Below, piece after piece: positions 23,647 to 35,006 of a DNA stretch of 64,000 nucleotides (positions are counted from its first letter, which is position 1; the number at the start of each line of letters is the position of its first letter). A program made the translations under genes and the position numbers. The notes under the pieces were generated by a model. That model was not told the origin of the DNA and made no database searches. It worked only from the letters and a program-made list of their open reading frames with translations. Source of the DNA: Oasisia sp. SBJ-2009 (Eukaryota; Annelida; Polychaeta; Sabellida; Siboglinidae); assembly GCA_964017155.1 (NCBI GenBank), contig OZ024858.1:29115687-29179686 (forward strand), read 5' to 3'.

Positions 23647-24420
23647 CGTCACAGAAGGAACACACTTGACGGACAGTGCACTGTGACGTCACAAGAGGAA
23701 CACGCTTGACGGACAGTGCACTGTGACGTCACAGAAGGAACACGCTTGACGGACAGTGCACTGTGACGTCACAAGAGGAACACACTTAACGGACGGTGCA
23801 CTGTGACGTCACAAGAGGAACACACTTGACGGACGGTGCACTGTGACGTCACAAGAGGAACACACTTAACGGACGGTGCACTGTGACGTCACAAGAGGAA
23901 CACACTTGACGGACGGTGCACTGTGACGTCACAAGAGGAACACACTTAACGGACGGTGCACTGTGACGTCACAAGAGGAACACACTTGACGGACGGTGCA
24001 CTGTGACGTCACAAGAGGAACACACTTGACGGACAGTGCACTGTGACGTCACAAGAGGAACACACTTAACGGACGGTGCACTGTGACGTCACAAGAGGAA
24101 CACACTTGACGGACGGTGCACTGTGACGTCACAAGAGGAACACACTTGACGGACGGTGCACTGTGACGTCACAAGAGGAACACGCTTGACGGACGGTGCA
24201 CTGTGACGTCACAAGAGGAACACGCTGGACGGACGGTACACTGTGACGTCACAAGAGGAACACGCTGGACGGACGGTACACTGTGACGTCACAAGAGGAA
24301 CACGCTGGACGGACGGTGCACTGTGACGTCACAAGAGGAACACGCTGGACGGACGGTGCACTGTGACGTCACAAGAGGAACACGCTGGACGGACGGTGCA
24401 CTGTGGCGTCACTGCGCAAA
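23625..24420 (+). repeat. 40-bp array with 19 perfect TGACGTCA sites at the homeobox 3' end
   Basis: Twenty copies of a 40-bp unit (GACGGACAGTGCACTGTGAC then GTCACAAGAGGAACACGCTT). TGACGTCA recurs exactly every 40 bases from 23644 to 24371; the 20th copy has TGGCGTCA. The first unit supplies the last homeobox codons and the stop (GCA CTG TGA). The array is thus an amplified end of the coding exon and probably lies in the 3' UTR. TGACGTCA is the palindromic consensus bound by CREB/ATF bZIP factors. Binding here is not shown. Confidence 0.95.
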
Positions 24421-25493
24421 ATATTGATTGAGAACAGGTTGTTAAAAAACCATTAGAGCTGATTGTGATATCTCTTATATTATGAGATAGATTATATTTA
24501 ACCATATTATCTGTTTGTATGGCGTTTTAGCGATTCGCATCATTTCCTATCCACCAGGCACCTTTCAGCTTGTGTCCTTTATTGTGTAATAATTGTTTTC
24601 GAAAACCATTATATATTTCCCATAATCGAAGTTTACACATTTTGTAACAACTGACCCCATATATCTAGTGTATGACAACCCATTCCAGTATGGGTGCAGT
24701 TTGTCACACATATGACCTTTTTTGAATAACTATTATTATTATATCTTGAACAAGGTTATTTCAACAGTATTGGTACCCACAAATCCATTATAGATTAAAG
24801 TTAATCTCAATAACAACAACATTCACGGAGCTTCTATCACAAAGAAGAGAATTAGAAAAATCCGGAAAGTGTAACAACCACCCCGGTCTACTCAACCGAC
24901 TTGCAGTTGAAGACCCACACACAATGTTATGACAGGTGCATTGGGGTCTACTGGAGGCCATACGCAAATGTTCACTACGGCACGTAGACCATTACTTTTG
25001 TGTATCAGTGTACTTACTGTACGAACAATACAATCGTGTTTGCACTCACCCGAGGCAGACAAACAGATAAATAAACGAAGGATTATCATCTATCCTTAGT
25101 AGTGACTTAACAATGTCTTTGTGCTCGATAAATACGTTCTTTAATAAATACTGTGTTTTTCTTATGACTATGTCTTGATGGTTGCTCCTGAAAGCAGCAT
25201 CCTTGTTGTATTTGTGCATTAGGTATACGCAGATGTTTCATTAACGTTTATACGTAGTACCAATATTTTGGTCTGCATTTCCATAAATTTAAAATAAACA
25301 ATTTATCTGGATCAAATTGATAGTTTTTATATGTTTAAAATGCGATGCATTATTATATTAACGCTATATTAAGCAATATTGTAACTTGGCAATTTTACAA
25401 AATAAACAATTTATTTAAATTATTTAGCTGCAAACATGACGTATTATTGTCCGTACACTCGAAGGCGAAAGGGCGAAATTATGCTTCATTCAA
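24421..25493. other. Homeobox 3' flank
   Basis: AT-rich, with no coding homology. Several AATAAA motifs (about 25074, 25143, 25293, 25402) could serve as the homeobox polyadenylation signal. I cannot choose between them. Confidence 0.4.
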
Positions 25494-26440
25494 TACCTAG
25501 ACCAACACCAACACAATATACACCGACCAACACCAACACAATATACACAGACCAACACCAACACAATATACACAGACCAACACCAACACAATATACACAA
25601 ACCAACACCAACGCAATATACACCGACCAACACAAACATAATATACATACCTACACTAACACAATATACACCGACCAACACCAACACAATATACACAGAC
25701 CAACACCAACACAATATACACAGATCTACACTAACACAATATACACAGACCAACACTAACACAATATACACAGACCAACACAAACACAATATACACCGAC
25801 CAACACAAACACAATATACACCGACCAACACAAACATAATATACACCGACCAACACAAACACAATATACACCGACCAACACAAACATAATATACACCGAC
25901 CAACACAAACGTAATATACAGACCTACATTAACACAATATACACAGACCAACACTAACACAATATACACAGACCAACACCAACACAATATACACCGACCA
26001 ACACAAACATAATATACAGACCTACACTAACACAATATAAACAGACCAACACCAACAAAATATATATATCGACCAACACAAACATAATATACAGACCTAC
26101 ACTAACACAATATACACGGACCAACACCAACACAATATACACCGACCAACACAAACATAATATACTAACACAATATACACAGACCAACACCAACATAATA
26201 TACACAGACCTACACCAACACAATATATACAGACCAACACCAACACAATATACACAGGCCAACACAATACAGACCAACACCAACCCAATATATACAGACC
26301 AACACCAACACAATATACACAGAACAACACCAACACAATATACACAGACCAACACAATACGCAGACCAACACCAACACAACATACACAGACCAACACAAT
26401 ATACACAGACCAACACCAACACAATATATATAGAGATCAA
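25494..26440. repeat. 25-bp satellite array
   Basis: About 37 copies of a unit like ACCAACACCAACACAATATA + CACAG, with variants (ACAAACATAATATACACCG, ACCTACACTAACAC). It is intergenic, between the homeobox gene and the 3' end of the minus-strand gene. Copy variants are clustered, suggesting local homogenisation. Confidence 0.95.
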
Positions 26441-26511
26441 GACCAAAATAATAATTATACCTAGACTAACACAGAGAAGACGACACCAAGGAACAAACTG
26501 AACACAGTGGT

Positions 26512-26517
26512 TTTATT
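26512..26517 (-). terminator. Minus-strand polyadenylation signal
   Basis: AATAAA on the minus strand (TTTATT on +), followed by GTGTTCAGTTTGTTCC. It marks the likely 3' end of a transcript coming from 27-32 kb. Confidence 0.6.
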
Positions 26518-26651
26518 TGCTGTAATGTTCACAACGCCACCGAAGTAGCACATTGCTTCGTCGCCATTGAGACATGGTGCAACTCATGAACACAAAATAG
26601 TCACTCTGATCAAAGATATCGTCCCACGATTACGCGACTCAAATAAACATA

Positions 26652-26767
26652 TTAATGGCGTCTGAGCGTTGTCATCACAATTGACCCCGGCGACGTCTTC
26701 AAGTGGACCCCCCTCAGTGCGCGGGTCGCGTGCATCGCCGTCTCCTGTAAGATCCAATCGTTGACAC
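26652..26767 (-). other. Candidate terminal exon of the 27.7-32.5 kb minus-strand gene
   Basis: Preceded by a good acceptor (CTCGGTTCTGTCTTTAG|GTGTC). In phase 1 it reads VNDWILQETAMHATRALRGV and ends at a TAA at 26652, 135 bases before the polyadenylation signal. The exon at 27683-28172 already has an in-frame stop. Use of this exon would therefore need an alternative donor, or a further exon near 27250-27370 whose phases happen to fit. Evidence is splice signals and frame only. Confidence 0.35.
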
Positions 26768-27029
26768 CTAAAGACAGAACCGAGACAGAAGTCATCATAC
26801 TCAACTTATGCCGTCAGGTAGCGCTGCACACAACTATGCAATACCGACCAATCACCAACAGTGGAAATGTCGGTCCGTAACTCTTACTTTGGCAGTTTGT
26901 TCATTTTTGTATCATTTTTAAATATTTTGTAATTCTACTTGTATCCCGTTGTCGCAATTCAAACATATATATGTAACAAAAGTAATAACTTTGTATTTTG
27001 TAAAAGGTAACGCAAACTTGGCAGGCATA

Positions 27030-27610
27030 CTGAAGTCTGACATACATGGATCGTGTTACTATTATGTGGGTCGTGTTACTGACATATAGGTCGTGTTACT
27101 GACATATTTAGGTCATGCTACTGATTACATGGGTCGTGTTACTGACATATGTGGGTCGTATCTACCGATTTATGTGGGTCGTATTACTGACATACATATT
27201 GTGATTTTCGGGTAACGACACAATTTAACATTGTATTGAAACGGTTTAATAACAAGCCAAAACTACCAATACAAACAAAAAAGCTCCACGCTCTCCGCTC
27301 TTTCTCTCGCCGCTCTCCAGTTCCGGAGACCCGCGGGCGTGTCACAATCGCAGACCGTGGGGGGTCATTGTCACTGTATTACGGACATGTGTGGGTCGCT
27401 TTACTGACATATGAGTCGTGCTACTGACATACATGGGTCGAGTTACTGACTTGCGTAGGTCATGTTAATGACATTATGTGGGTCGTGTTACTGGCATATA
27501 TGGGTCGTGTTACTGACATATACGGTTCGTGTTACTGACATTTGTGTCGTGTTACTGATGTACGTGGGTCATATTACTGACACATATATGCGTCGTGTTA
27601 CTGTTACGTG
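27030..27610. repeat. Roughly 22-bp degenerate tandem repeat
   Basis: Units like TGTGGGTCGTGTTACTGACA repeat with variable spacing, interrupted at about 27200-27380 by a GC-rich non-repeat segment. It begins just downstream (minus sense) of the last confident exon of the unknown gene. Confidence 0.85.
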
Positions 27611-27682
27611 TGAGCGTGTATTGTATGGCGTAGACGCCCTGGCGTCGACCTACATTGACTGCGGTGTCTCGGAGCGTCCGAC

Positions 27683-30663
27683 TCAGCAGCTCTCGGCGGT
27701 GCCTGAGACGCTGAAGTGGAGTAAGGCGCACGTGACGGGCATGCGGCGCGGGTCGCCGTACGTGTACACCTTCACGTCGACGTGGTCGTGGCCGAGCGGC
27801 AGCATGGCGCTGAAGGCCTCCAGGTCGTAGTCGGCCGCCGAGTCGGCGTCGACGATCACGTACACGTCTCGCGCCTCGGCGAGAATGTCGTCGAGCGCGT
27901 GCGGCACGCACCGCTGCACGTAGACGCGCGGCGTCGCCACCGTCGCGTCGACGGGCCCGACGAAGACGAAGGAGGTGGGCGCATGCGTGGCGCCGTTCCA
28001 CAGCTGCCGGAAGTGGTCGCGCAGTCGCGCCGTGCATGACGTCACGGACGTGTCGACCAGGGCCGTCTCGAACGGCCGCTCGTGGACGCTCGCTTCCGGT
28101 GTCCAGTTGCGCTCCAGCCACGCCTTCAGCTGGTCGTACTCGCACTGCAGGAAGTACTCGCGGGTCTTAGCGCTGAAACAACAGCGTCACTTCCGGCGTA
28201 ATCGGCGTCGTTGTCATAACTAACATGTCATAATCTTTGTAATCAACACAGAAGACTGTAGCAACAGTCGAGACAGACGGAGGCCTGTACATCGCCACAG
28301 AGGTGGCCCGTCAATTCACTTTGTGAAACATATCTATGGCATTATTGCCAATCACTTTTTGTATCTGGAAGTTTTGCTTACCGTTTGAACGTGTTGCAGG
28401 CGGGATCTTTCAAAATGCGAACTATGTTCCGAACTTAAATTAATAAGGTAACTAAACACAAATTGGCAGGCAGTAAACCTCCAAAATGCCTGGTGTAGTC
28501 GTAACAACGTAATATTAAATGCAAAAATAAAAGCTAGAACCTGGCACCGTCGCTTTAAGTCTTAACAGTACATCGACCCACCTGAAAGTGGCGGCGTCCA
28601 CGATGCGGGTGTCGGGGGTCCAGGCGAAGAGGCGAGGCTGTTGCTGAGACAGGCGCATGCGCAGACGGCCCATTCTGTCCGTGACGTCATTGGCCAGCAC
28701 GAACAACATGTAGACGGGTTTGTTGGTGACACGGCGCAGGTTGGCCACGCGACATCCGACCTTGGCGTGGGCGTCCGCAAGGTCGTTCTTGATGGCGTCG
28801 TGCAGCAGGTCCCGGATGTTCTCGGCTCGCTCCACTCCGAGGCTCGCGTGCATCTGGGCGTGGCTCTCGTACGTCTCCACGTCGCTAGGTGTCAGGCCGA
28901 ACGCCAACCGCTCCAGATCGTCGTATTTCTGATCCCTGTAGACGGAAACAGCGGATAACGCATGCGCACAGCGAGAGGGTAAACATTACCCTCTCCATCT
29001 TTATAAGGAGTGATCGTTAAATAGTACACACATGTAAGCTATACGGATTGTTTCGGTGTAACTATATATCCATATCTCCAGAAAGTTTATTTCTTGAGAA
29101 TTAGCTTTATCATCTACGTTTTCCGACTAAGTTTTGAAACTAGTTGTTGGGGGATGTCCGGGGGACTTTTGGTCAAACTTGACCAAAGTATTATTCCAAT
29201 CAATTCAATCCTGGCTACAAACTGGCTCCGCTAATTAAAAGCTCTCGTTGGGGTGACCGATCTTGCACCGTGCTACCGTGTCGGCCGATTTTGTGATTGC
29301 TCGTGGGACCTGGGATATATTAACTATTGCATCCATTGGTCGCACTGAATGTCCAACCGACACACTGACGTACCTGATTGCCCGGCAGATGGCGTGCATG
29401 AAGTAGACCATATGCTGGGGCACGAGGGGGGCTCCGGCCATGTCCGGTGACCACACGACCACGTGCTTCATGCTGACCCGGTACTGCTGCTTGGCGAACG
29501 ACTGCACCTCCAACCTGTGGCGCTCGCTCATCGTCGCACTGCGGCTCTCGACGAAACACATCACCCAGTCTACAAACACAACACCCCGTCTACAAACACA
29601 ACACCCCGTCTACAAACACAACACCCCGACTACAAACATAACACCCCGTCTACAAACACAACACCCCGTCTACAAACACAACCCCCCGTCTACAAACACA
29701 ACACCCCGTCTACAAACATAACACCCAGCCTACAAACACAACACCCCGTCTATAAACACAACACCCCGTCTACAAACACAACACCCCGTCTACAAACACA
29801 ACACCCGTCTACAAACACAACACCCAGTTTTAAACACAACACCCGTCTACAAACACAACACCCAGTCTACAAACACAACACCCGTCTACAAACACAACAC
29901 CCAGTCTATAAACACAACACCCGTCTACAAACACAACACCCCGTCTACAAACACAACGCCACGTCTACAAACACAACACCCAGTCTATAAACACAACACC
30001 CCGTCTACAAACACAACGCCACGCCTACAAACACAACACACAGTCTACAAACACAACACCCAGTCTACAAACACAACATCCAGTCTATAAACACCACACC
30101 CAGTCTATAAACACAACACCCCGTCTACAAACACAACACCCCGTCTACAAACACAACACCCCGTCTACAAACACAACACCCAGTCTACAAACACAACACC
30201 CCGTCTACAAACACAACACCCCGTCTATAAACATAGCAACCAATCAACAAACACAACACCCCTTCTATAAACACAACACCCAGTCTACAAACACAACACA
30301 CCGTTTACAAACATAGTATCCCGTCTACAAACACAACACCACGTCTACAAATACTAAACTCAGTCTATGAACATAACAATCAGTCTACAAGCACAAATAC
30401 AAGTCTACAAACACAGCACCCAGTATACAAACACAACACCCAGTCTATAAACACAACATCCAGTATACAAACACAACACCCAGCATATAAGGGGCAGACA
30501 CAGACACAGTCAACAGCCGACTTAACAATACGACAAACAAGAATGCTATCATGAACAACATCATCATCGCAGTCGCCGCTATCATACTACTACTACTGCT
30601 ACTGCTACTGCTGCTGCTGCTGCTGCTGCTACTGCTACTGCTACTGCTACTTTTACTGCTGCA

Positions 30664-30710
<47 letters not shown>

Positions 30711-30783
30711 CACCACCACCACCACCACCACCACCACCACCACCACCACCACCACCACCACCACCACCACCACCACCACCACC

Positions 30784-30815
<32 letters not shown>

Positions 30816-32465
30816 CAACAACAACAAACGACTACAATAATAGCAACGACACTAATAATAACAACAATAACAACATAATTATAAACAACAACACAAACAA
30901 CAACATCGCCGCAAAAACAACAACAATACTACCAACATAACCATCGCTAAAACAAAACCAACACCAACAATAAGTCACCTACCAATACACCTAACAACCC
31001 CCACTACGACTCTCACCTTCCACGGGCGGCTTGCTGCCCGAGTGGTAGTCGTCCCCTCCCCGACTGACGGTGTGCATGACCGGCGCCCCGCCGACCGAGT
31101 TGTTCACGTTGACGTTGACGCCGCTGTTCCTCCGCTGTCGGTCGGCCTTGTACGGGCGCCCGCCGACGTCCTCCTTGCTGCCACTGGCGCTTTGGGACCC
31201 GACCCGGCCCGTCACGTCCTCCACGCTGCTGCTCGCGTGGCCGCAGGTGCCGTCGTCTTGGTACTCGTCCTCCGTCCGGTGGCCCTGAGTACCGCCGGCC
31301 ACGAGTTACTCTCAACACCCCATTAATACATACGGGGATAGAGACCACGAAAGGTCGACAGGTTATTGTGTCAACGAAGTTCCTGAACTTGGTTTTACGC
31401 TTAATAAGCTGTGTTAGATCTTTTTTCGGTTGTGAGACAGCGAATCACAACAACAACACCGACAACAATGACAAATACAAACTCCAATGTTAAACACGTG
31501 TAGGCTCTATATGAAACATCGTCAGAGTGGAAGGGTAAGACGAGAGGGCAGAGAGCGAGTTGGCGGGAAGACAAAGCGGGTGCCGAGGGGACATGGAGTG
31601 TAGGTGTCATGAAGCATATCACTACGAAACTTACACTTACGAATCCTCGTCAAACAAAAGAAAACTAGAAGAACAAGAACATTTCCGCGTGATTAATTAT
31701 AAATAGCAGAGCAAATGGTAAAACTTGCCAAGAATGAAACATTTTTCACCCATACACTTTCCATTGACCGAAAAGGAATAATCTACGTAACTGATTTCAA
31801 AGCAGTTGCATTTCAACGAGTTAGAAAACAAGCTCTAGACACGTGACTTATCTGTCGTATAACACGTGACTCACCTGTCGCAAGATGCTGGCGTCGCAGA
31901 CGGGCGACAGTTGTGTGGCCGAGAAGCTGGACTGGACAGCGGCCTCGACGGGTCGTGTCGGCTCGGGTTCCGGCACCGAGTCAACGGCCGCTGTCCACTG
32001 CCACGGCATCGACAGACTCTCGTCGTCGTTGTCTTCATCCGTGGTCGGGGCTTCAAACCGGGCGAGCGCCTCCGCCTCCGCCCGCTTCGACAAGTGGCGA
32101 CGTCTCGGTGCCTCGTCCTCGCTCGACTCCACAAACCGCCTCGACTCGCGGCGGTGACGCTGCGGCTCCACGAACCGGTCTCGGTTGTAGGACGTCTCCA
32201 TGTCGCCGCGACACTCGACGTTTCGCCGCTTGAGACTCCTGCTTCGATGGCCTTGCGCCTGCCGCGGCTTCGTCTTCGGCGTGCAGCAGACGGTCTTTTG
32301 TTTCTGGTAGCGTTTGGCCGTCGTGGCGCCGGCGAACTCGGCGTCGAGTTTACGGCGTTTCTTCATCTTGCGTGGGTCAAAGGCGTCGTGAAACTGCAGG
32401 GAGAAAGCGTCGTTTCGACCGCACCAGCGGCTGGTGCAAAACTTGTCTGCAGTCGGCGACGACAT
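27683..32465 (-). CDS. Unrecognised protein, five exons
   Basis: Exons in gene order: 32465-31875, 31284-31017, 29569-29374, 28935-28582, 28172-27683 (TGA). All have GT-AG borders with matching phases, giving 632 aa. Residues 1-197 are basic and low-complexity (MKKRRKLDAEF, RRRESRR-like runs, then an acidic TTDEDNDDES), suggesting a disordered, possibly nuclear N-terminus. Exon 2 (89 codons) is Gly/Ser/Asp-rich and probably disordered. Exons 3-5 look globular: FVESRSATMSERHRLEVQ, VVVWSPDMAGAPLVPQHMVY, VTNKPVYMLFVLANDVTDR, DVYVIVDADSAADYDLEAF. The last stretch, a hydrophobic strand ending in DADSA, is loosely reminiscent of a VWA/Rossmann strand, but I could not assign a family. Codons are very GC- and CpG-rich. 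The acceptor of exon 2 has a weak pyrimidine tract, and the 3' end may be longer (see 26652-26767). Exon borders are well supported; function is not. Confidence 0.7.
28262..28560. repeat. Interspersed repeat, copy in an intron of the unknown gene
   Basis: Shares long stretches with 56345-56650 in the last ECSIT intron: GAACGTGTTGCAGGCGG / GAACGCGTTGCAGGCGG, then AACTAAACACAAATTGGCAG and GCAGTAAACC. Identity is perhaps 75-80% by eye. No coding sequence or obvious terminal repeats. Probably a non-autonomous transposon family. Confidence 0.75.
29570..30490 (-). repeat. 20-bp minisatellite copied from an acceptor junction of the unknown gene
   Basis: About 45 copies. Read on the minus strand the unit is GGGGTGTTGTGTTTGTAGAC. 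The real exon 3 start at 29569 reads TTTGTAG|ACTGGGTGATGTGTTTCG, so the unit matches both the acceptor (TTTGTAG|AC) and the first exon bases (GGGTGATGTGTTT). The array covers most of intron 2 and each unit repeats a TGTAG acceptor. Confidence 0.9.
30586..30832. repeat. Compound trinucleotide microsatellite
   Basis: Runs of CTG/CTA units, then ACT, then about 30 CCA, then ACA units, within intron 2 of the minus-strand gene. It opens a long poly-Leu/poly-Pro pseudo-frame on + that is not a gene. Confidence 0.97.
31285..31874 (-). other. Intron 1 of the unknown gene
   Basis: Ordinary intron with no recognised repeat or second gene. Confidence 0.5.
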
Positions 32466-33063
32466 GGCTAATTCTAAATCTGATTACCCTACGAAATCCA
32501 AGGCGAAGATAACTCGCTATGGTGACGCTAGTTTTTGCCTGTTGCGAATTATGACGTCATACGCTAACGCCACACTGTAACCGCGCGTTTTTGTTGAGAA
32601 ATCTTGGAACGCGTGCAACGAAATAGACGTACTTGGAAGTTTAATCTGGTGAAACCAACTTATCCCGTTGGATACTTTAAGGAATAACAAATAAAGATTT
32701 TTAAAGCAGATGTTGGCGGTCTGTGAAGAAGGGGAGAAACACCTATGTTAAATCCTTTCACGAATACCCGGTTACCATGGCAACAATACGGGTGTCAGCA
32801 AGGCTAAATATCAAGTTTCACTTGAATTGTTTATTCCCACTGGAAAAACATATCCATGTAAACAATAAGTATACATATGTGGTAGGCGCCCTGTTAGTTT
32901 CAGCAGTTCAAATGTAAATGAATGAGTTACTTATTTGACTCTTTCCTCTTCGTCACAAGTGTGCCATGGCGTTCTCTGTATGTGGAATATATTTTTTTTT
33001 TTTATATCGCATTCACCAAAGATAATAATATTCCATATACATATGCCGCTGGATGTTTCCATG
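32466..33063. other. 5' flank of the unknown gene
   Basis: Sequence just upstream of the minus-strand start codon. No conserved coding sequence. It presumably includes that gene's promoter, but no motif is decisive. Confidence 0.35.
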
Positions 33064-33069
33064 GATATA

Positions 33070-33148
<79 letters not shown>

Positions 33149-33150
33149 TG
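33064..33150. repeat. (TA)n microsatellite
   Basis: About 80 bases of TA dinucleotides, one of several between the two divergent genes. Confidence 0.97.
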
Positions 33151-33345
33151 TGTGTATATATCTTTGTCGGCATCCGAAGACAATGGCGTAACATTTGAAG
33201 AGTCACATTGTACATGTTTAGAGTGACTATGATTATGCTGGAATGTCAATCTCGACTATATTGTCAAAATAGAAATTGGGAAGGCTCTTGAACTGATGCA
33301 ATTCTCTCCTTCCGCCTGGCTCTCCTGACAGCCATATGACTGGGT

Positions 33346-33462
33346 CTAATCTTCTTTGTCATCCACACGCACCACGATGGACCAGGTTTTCCGGTCGTCA
33401 GCTATGCATTCACAAGTGTTGATGTCGACGTCGGCCAGCTTCATGTCTCTCTTGCAAAATCG
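33346..33462 (-). mobile_element. LINE C-terminal remnant between TA tracts
   Basis: The minus-strand frame reads RFCKRDMKLADVDINTCECI followed by ADDRKTWSIVV and a stop at 33346. The pattern CKRDMK..(D/G)I....W...A.DR..W is typical of the very C-terminus of some LINE ORF2 proteins. It is flanked by TA microsatellites on both sides. Confidence 0.65.
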
Positions 33463-33481
33463 TGGCAATCAGACAGAAAAA

Positions 33482-33488
33482 CACTGTT

Positions 33489-33548
<60 letters not shown>

Positions 33549-33676
33549 TTATATATCTATGTATGTGCATTATATATATATATTTATATATATACATATA
33601 TATGCATATATATACATATAAATATATATATGCATATATATATATAATATATATATATATATTATAAATTATATAT

Positions 33677-33717
<41 letters not shown>

Positions 33718-33733
33718 TGTGTATATATATATA

Positions 33734-33785
<52 letters not shown>

Positions 33786-33795
33786 TATATATATG

Positions 33796-33867
<72 letters not shown>

Positions 33868-33875
33868 GCACATAC
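33482..33875. repeat. Cluster of TA/TATG microsatellites
   Basis: Almost 400 bases of TA repeats with TATGCATA and TGTATA interruptions. Long enough to form extended self-complementary hairpins. Confidence 0.97.
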
Positions 33876-34740
33876 ATATATGACGCGGCACGCCAAAATC
33901 AGGCGCTTGCCGCAGATCCTCGATCGGCGCCAGGGTGTAATTAGTCAGCATACCCTCAAAAGGTCGAAAGAGGGTTCTTGGCGGAATCAATTCATCAATC
34001 TTTTAATAGTTCCATAATAGTGTTGAAAGGGGTAATAATGAGCATTTTAATGCAAGTCCCTCATTAATTTCACAGCTAGTTAGTCTAAAAAAAACCGTTT
34101 TTAGGCTAATTTAGCGCACTATCCTGCACCCAAATAATTACTGAACGGATAAATTTCCTGCGATACAACTGTAGCCATACGTTTTAGCTGCTAAATAACA
34201 TAAAAATGAATCAAATCCGTCGAGAACTTTTATTTTTATGATATTTTTCAACATCGGGGTAGGCCATTTTAGGCCGCCCGATCGCTACTACATTGGCCCC
34301 CGGCGCAAACCCCCGGCGCGAGCGGTGAAATATTGCGCTGACAAAATGGTAGATTTTTTATACTTTCACATATTATGAGTATATAGTACTATATACCATC
34401 TATAGGTCTATGCAAAATTTCAGGACAATTGGAGTATTATAAAGATGTGGTTGCTATGGTAATGTTCCACGTGACGATATTACTTTTTACGACCGATCAG
34501 TTTAAAAACTAATTTTCTCGGAAGTGACATTCCACAAACTTATGTAGGTACTTGAAGTGGAATATCTTCGCCAAAGCACAAGATAGAGTGTTCATCTTGG
34601 TATCATTTTAAAGCTCTTCATCTCCTCTAATTAAATCAATTATAATATGGAATTGTCAACTTGCCGACAAAAGCCCGGGCGGGCGGGCGGGCTGGCGAAT
34701 GACCCAATTCCTAAACATTGTATGTAACACGAGCAGCATA
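33876..34740. other. Intergenic, no recognised content
   Basis: I see no gene or repeat family with certainty. A GC-rich run of GGGC units lies at 34674-34692. Confidence 0.4.
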
Positions 34741-34917
34741 CACGTGGCTGAATTCACACAACAAATAGAAGGCGACCACACTCTTCGTGAGCTATGTTAT
34801 AGGCTGAGGTTAAAAGAGGAGTTTTTCAAAAGGCTGTGCCAGAGGTACTGTAGGCTGGTACCGTCACACAAGGATGACAGTCTTGCTGTCGCCTGTCGCC
34901 TAATGGCGTCTGTGTAA
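34741..34917 (+). other. Orphan ORF with stop overlapping a polyadenylation signal
   Basis: The frame 34699-34917 includes HVAEFTQQIEGDHTLRELCY and RLRLKEEFFKRLCQRYCRLV, with amphipathic, protein-like composition. Its stop sits in GTGTAATAAAC, so TAA overlaps AATAAA (34914-34919). It could be a remnant terminal exon or chance. No family recognised and no upstream partner exon found. Confidence 0.25.
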
Positions 34918-35006
34918 TAAACAATTATGCCACCTGGAGGGTAAGGCTAATGACGACGATACGGGGTGGCTCCACGTTGCGGGGACTGGAAGAACGCCAG
35001 TCGAAA

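Noticed and set aside
25490..26446. CVGVGLYIVLV-type membrane-like frames on the minus strand
   Set aside because: Antisense reading of the 25-bp satellite.
27552..28145. Overlapping Arg/Ala-rich frames on both strands
   Set aside because: Shadows of the GC-rich exon 5 of the minus-strand gene; only one frame joins neighbouring exons.
30551..30940. Poly-Leu/poly-Pro protein
   Set aside because: Trinucleotide microsatellite with no splice context of its own.
31866..32471. 201-codon plus-strand frame
   Set aside because: Antisense of exon 1 of the minus-strand gene, with no start context or homology.
33356..33990. YIYIYI frames on both strands
   Set aside because: TA microsatellites.
34950..35006. 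Upstream in-frame ATG as the MBOAT7 start
   Set aside because: It would add 19 hydrophilic residues absent from the family; the ATG at 35007 matches the family start.
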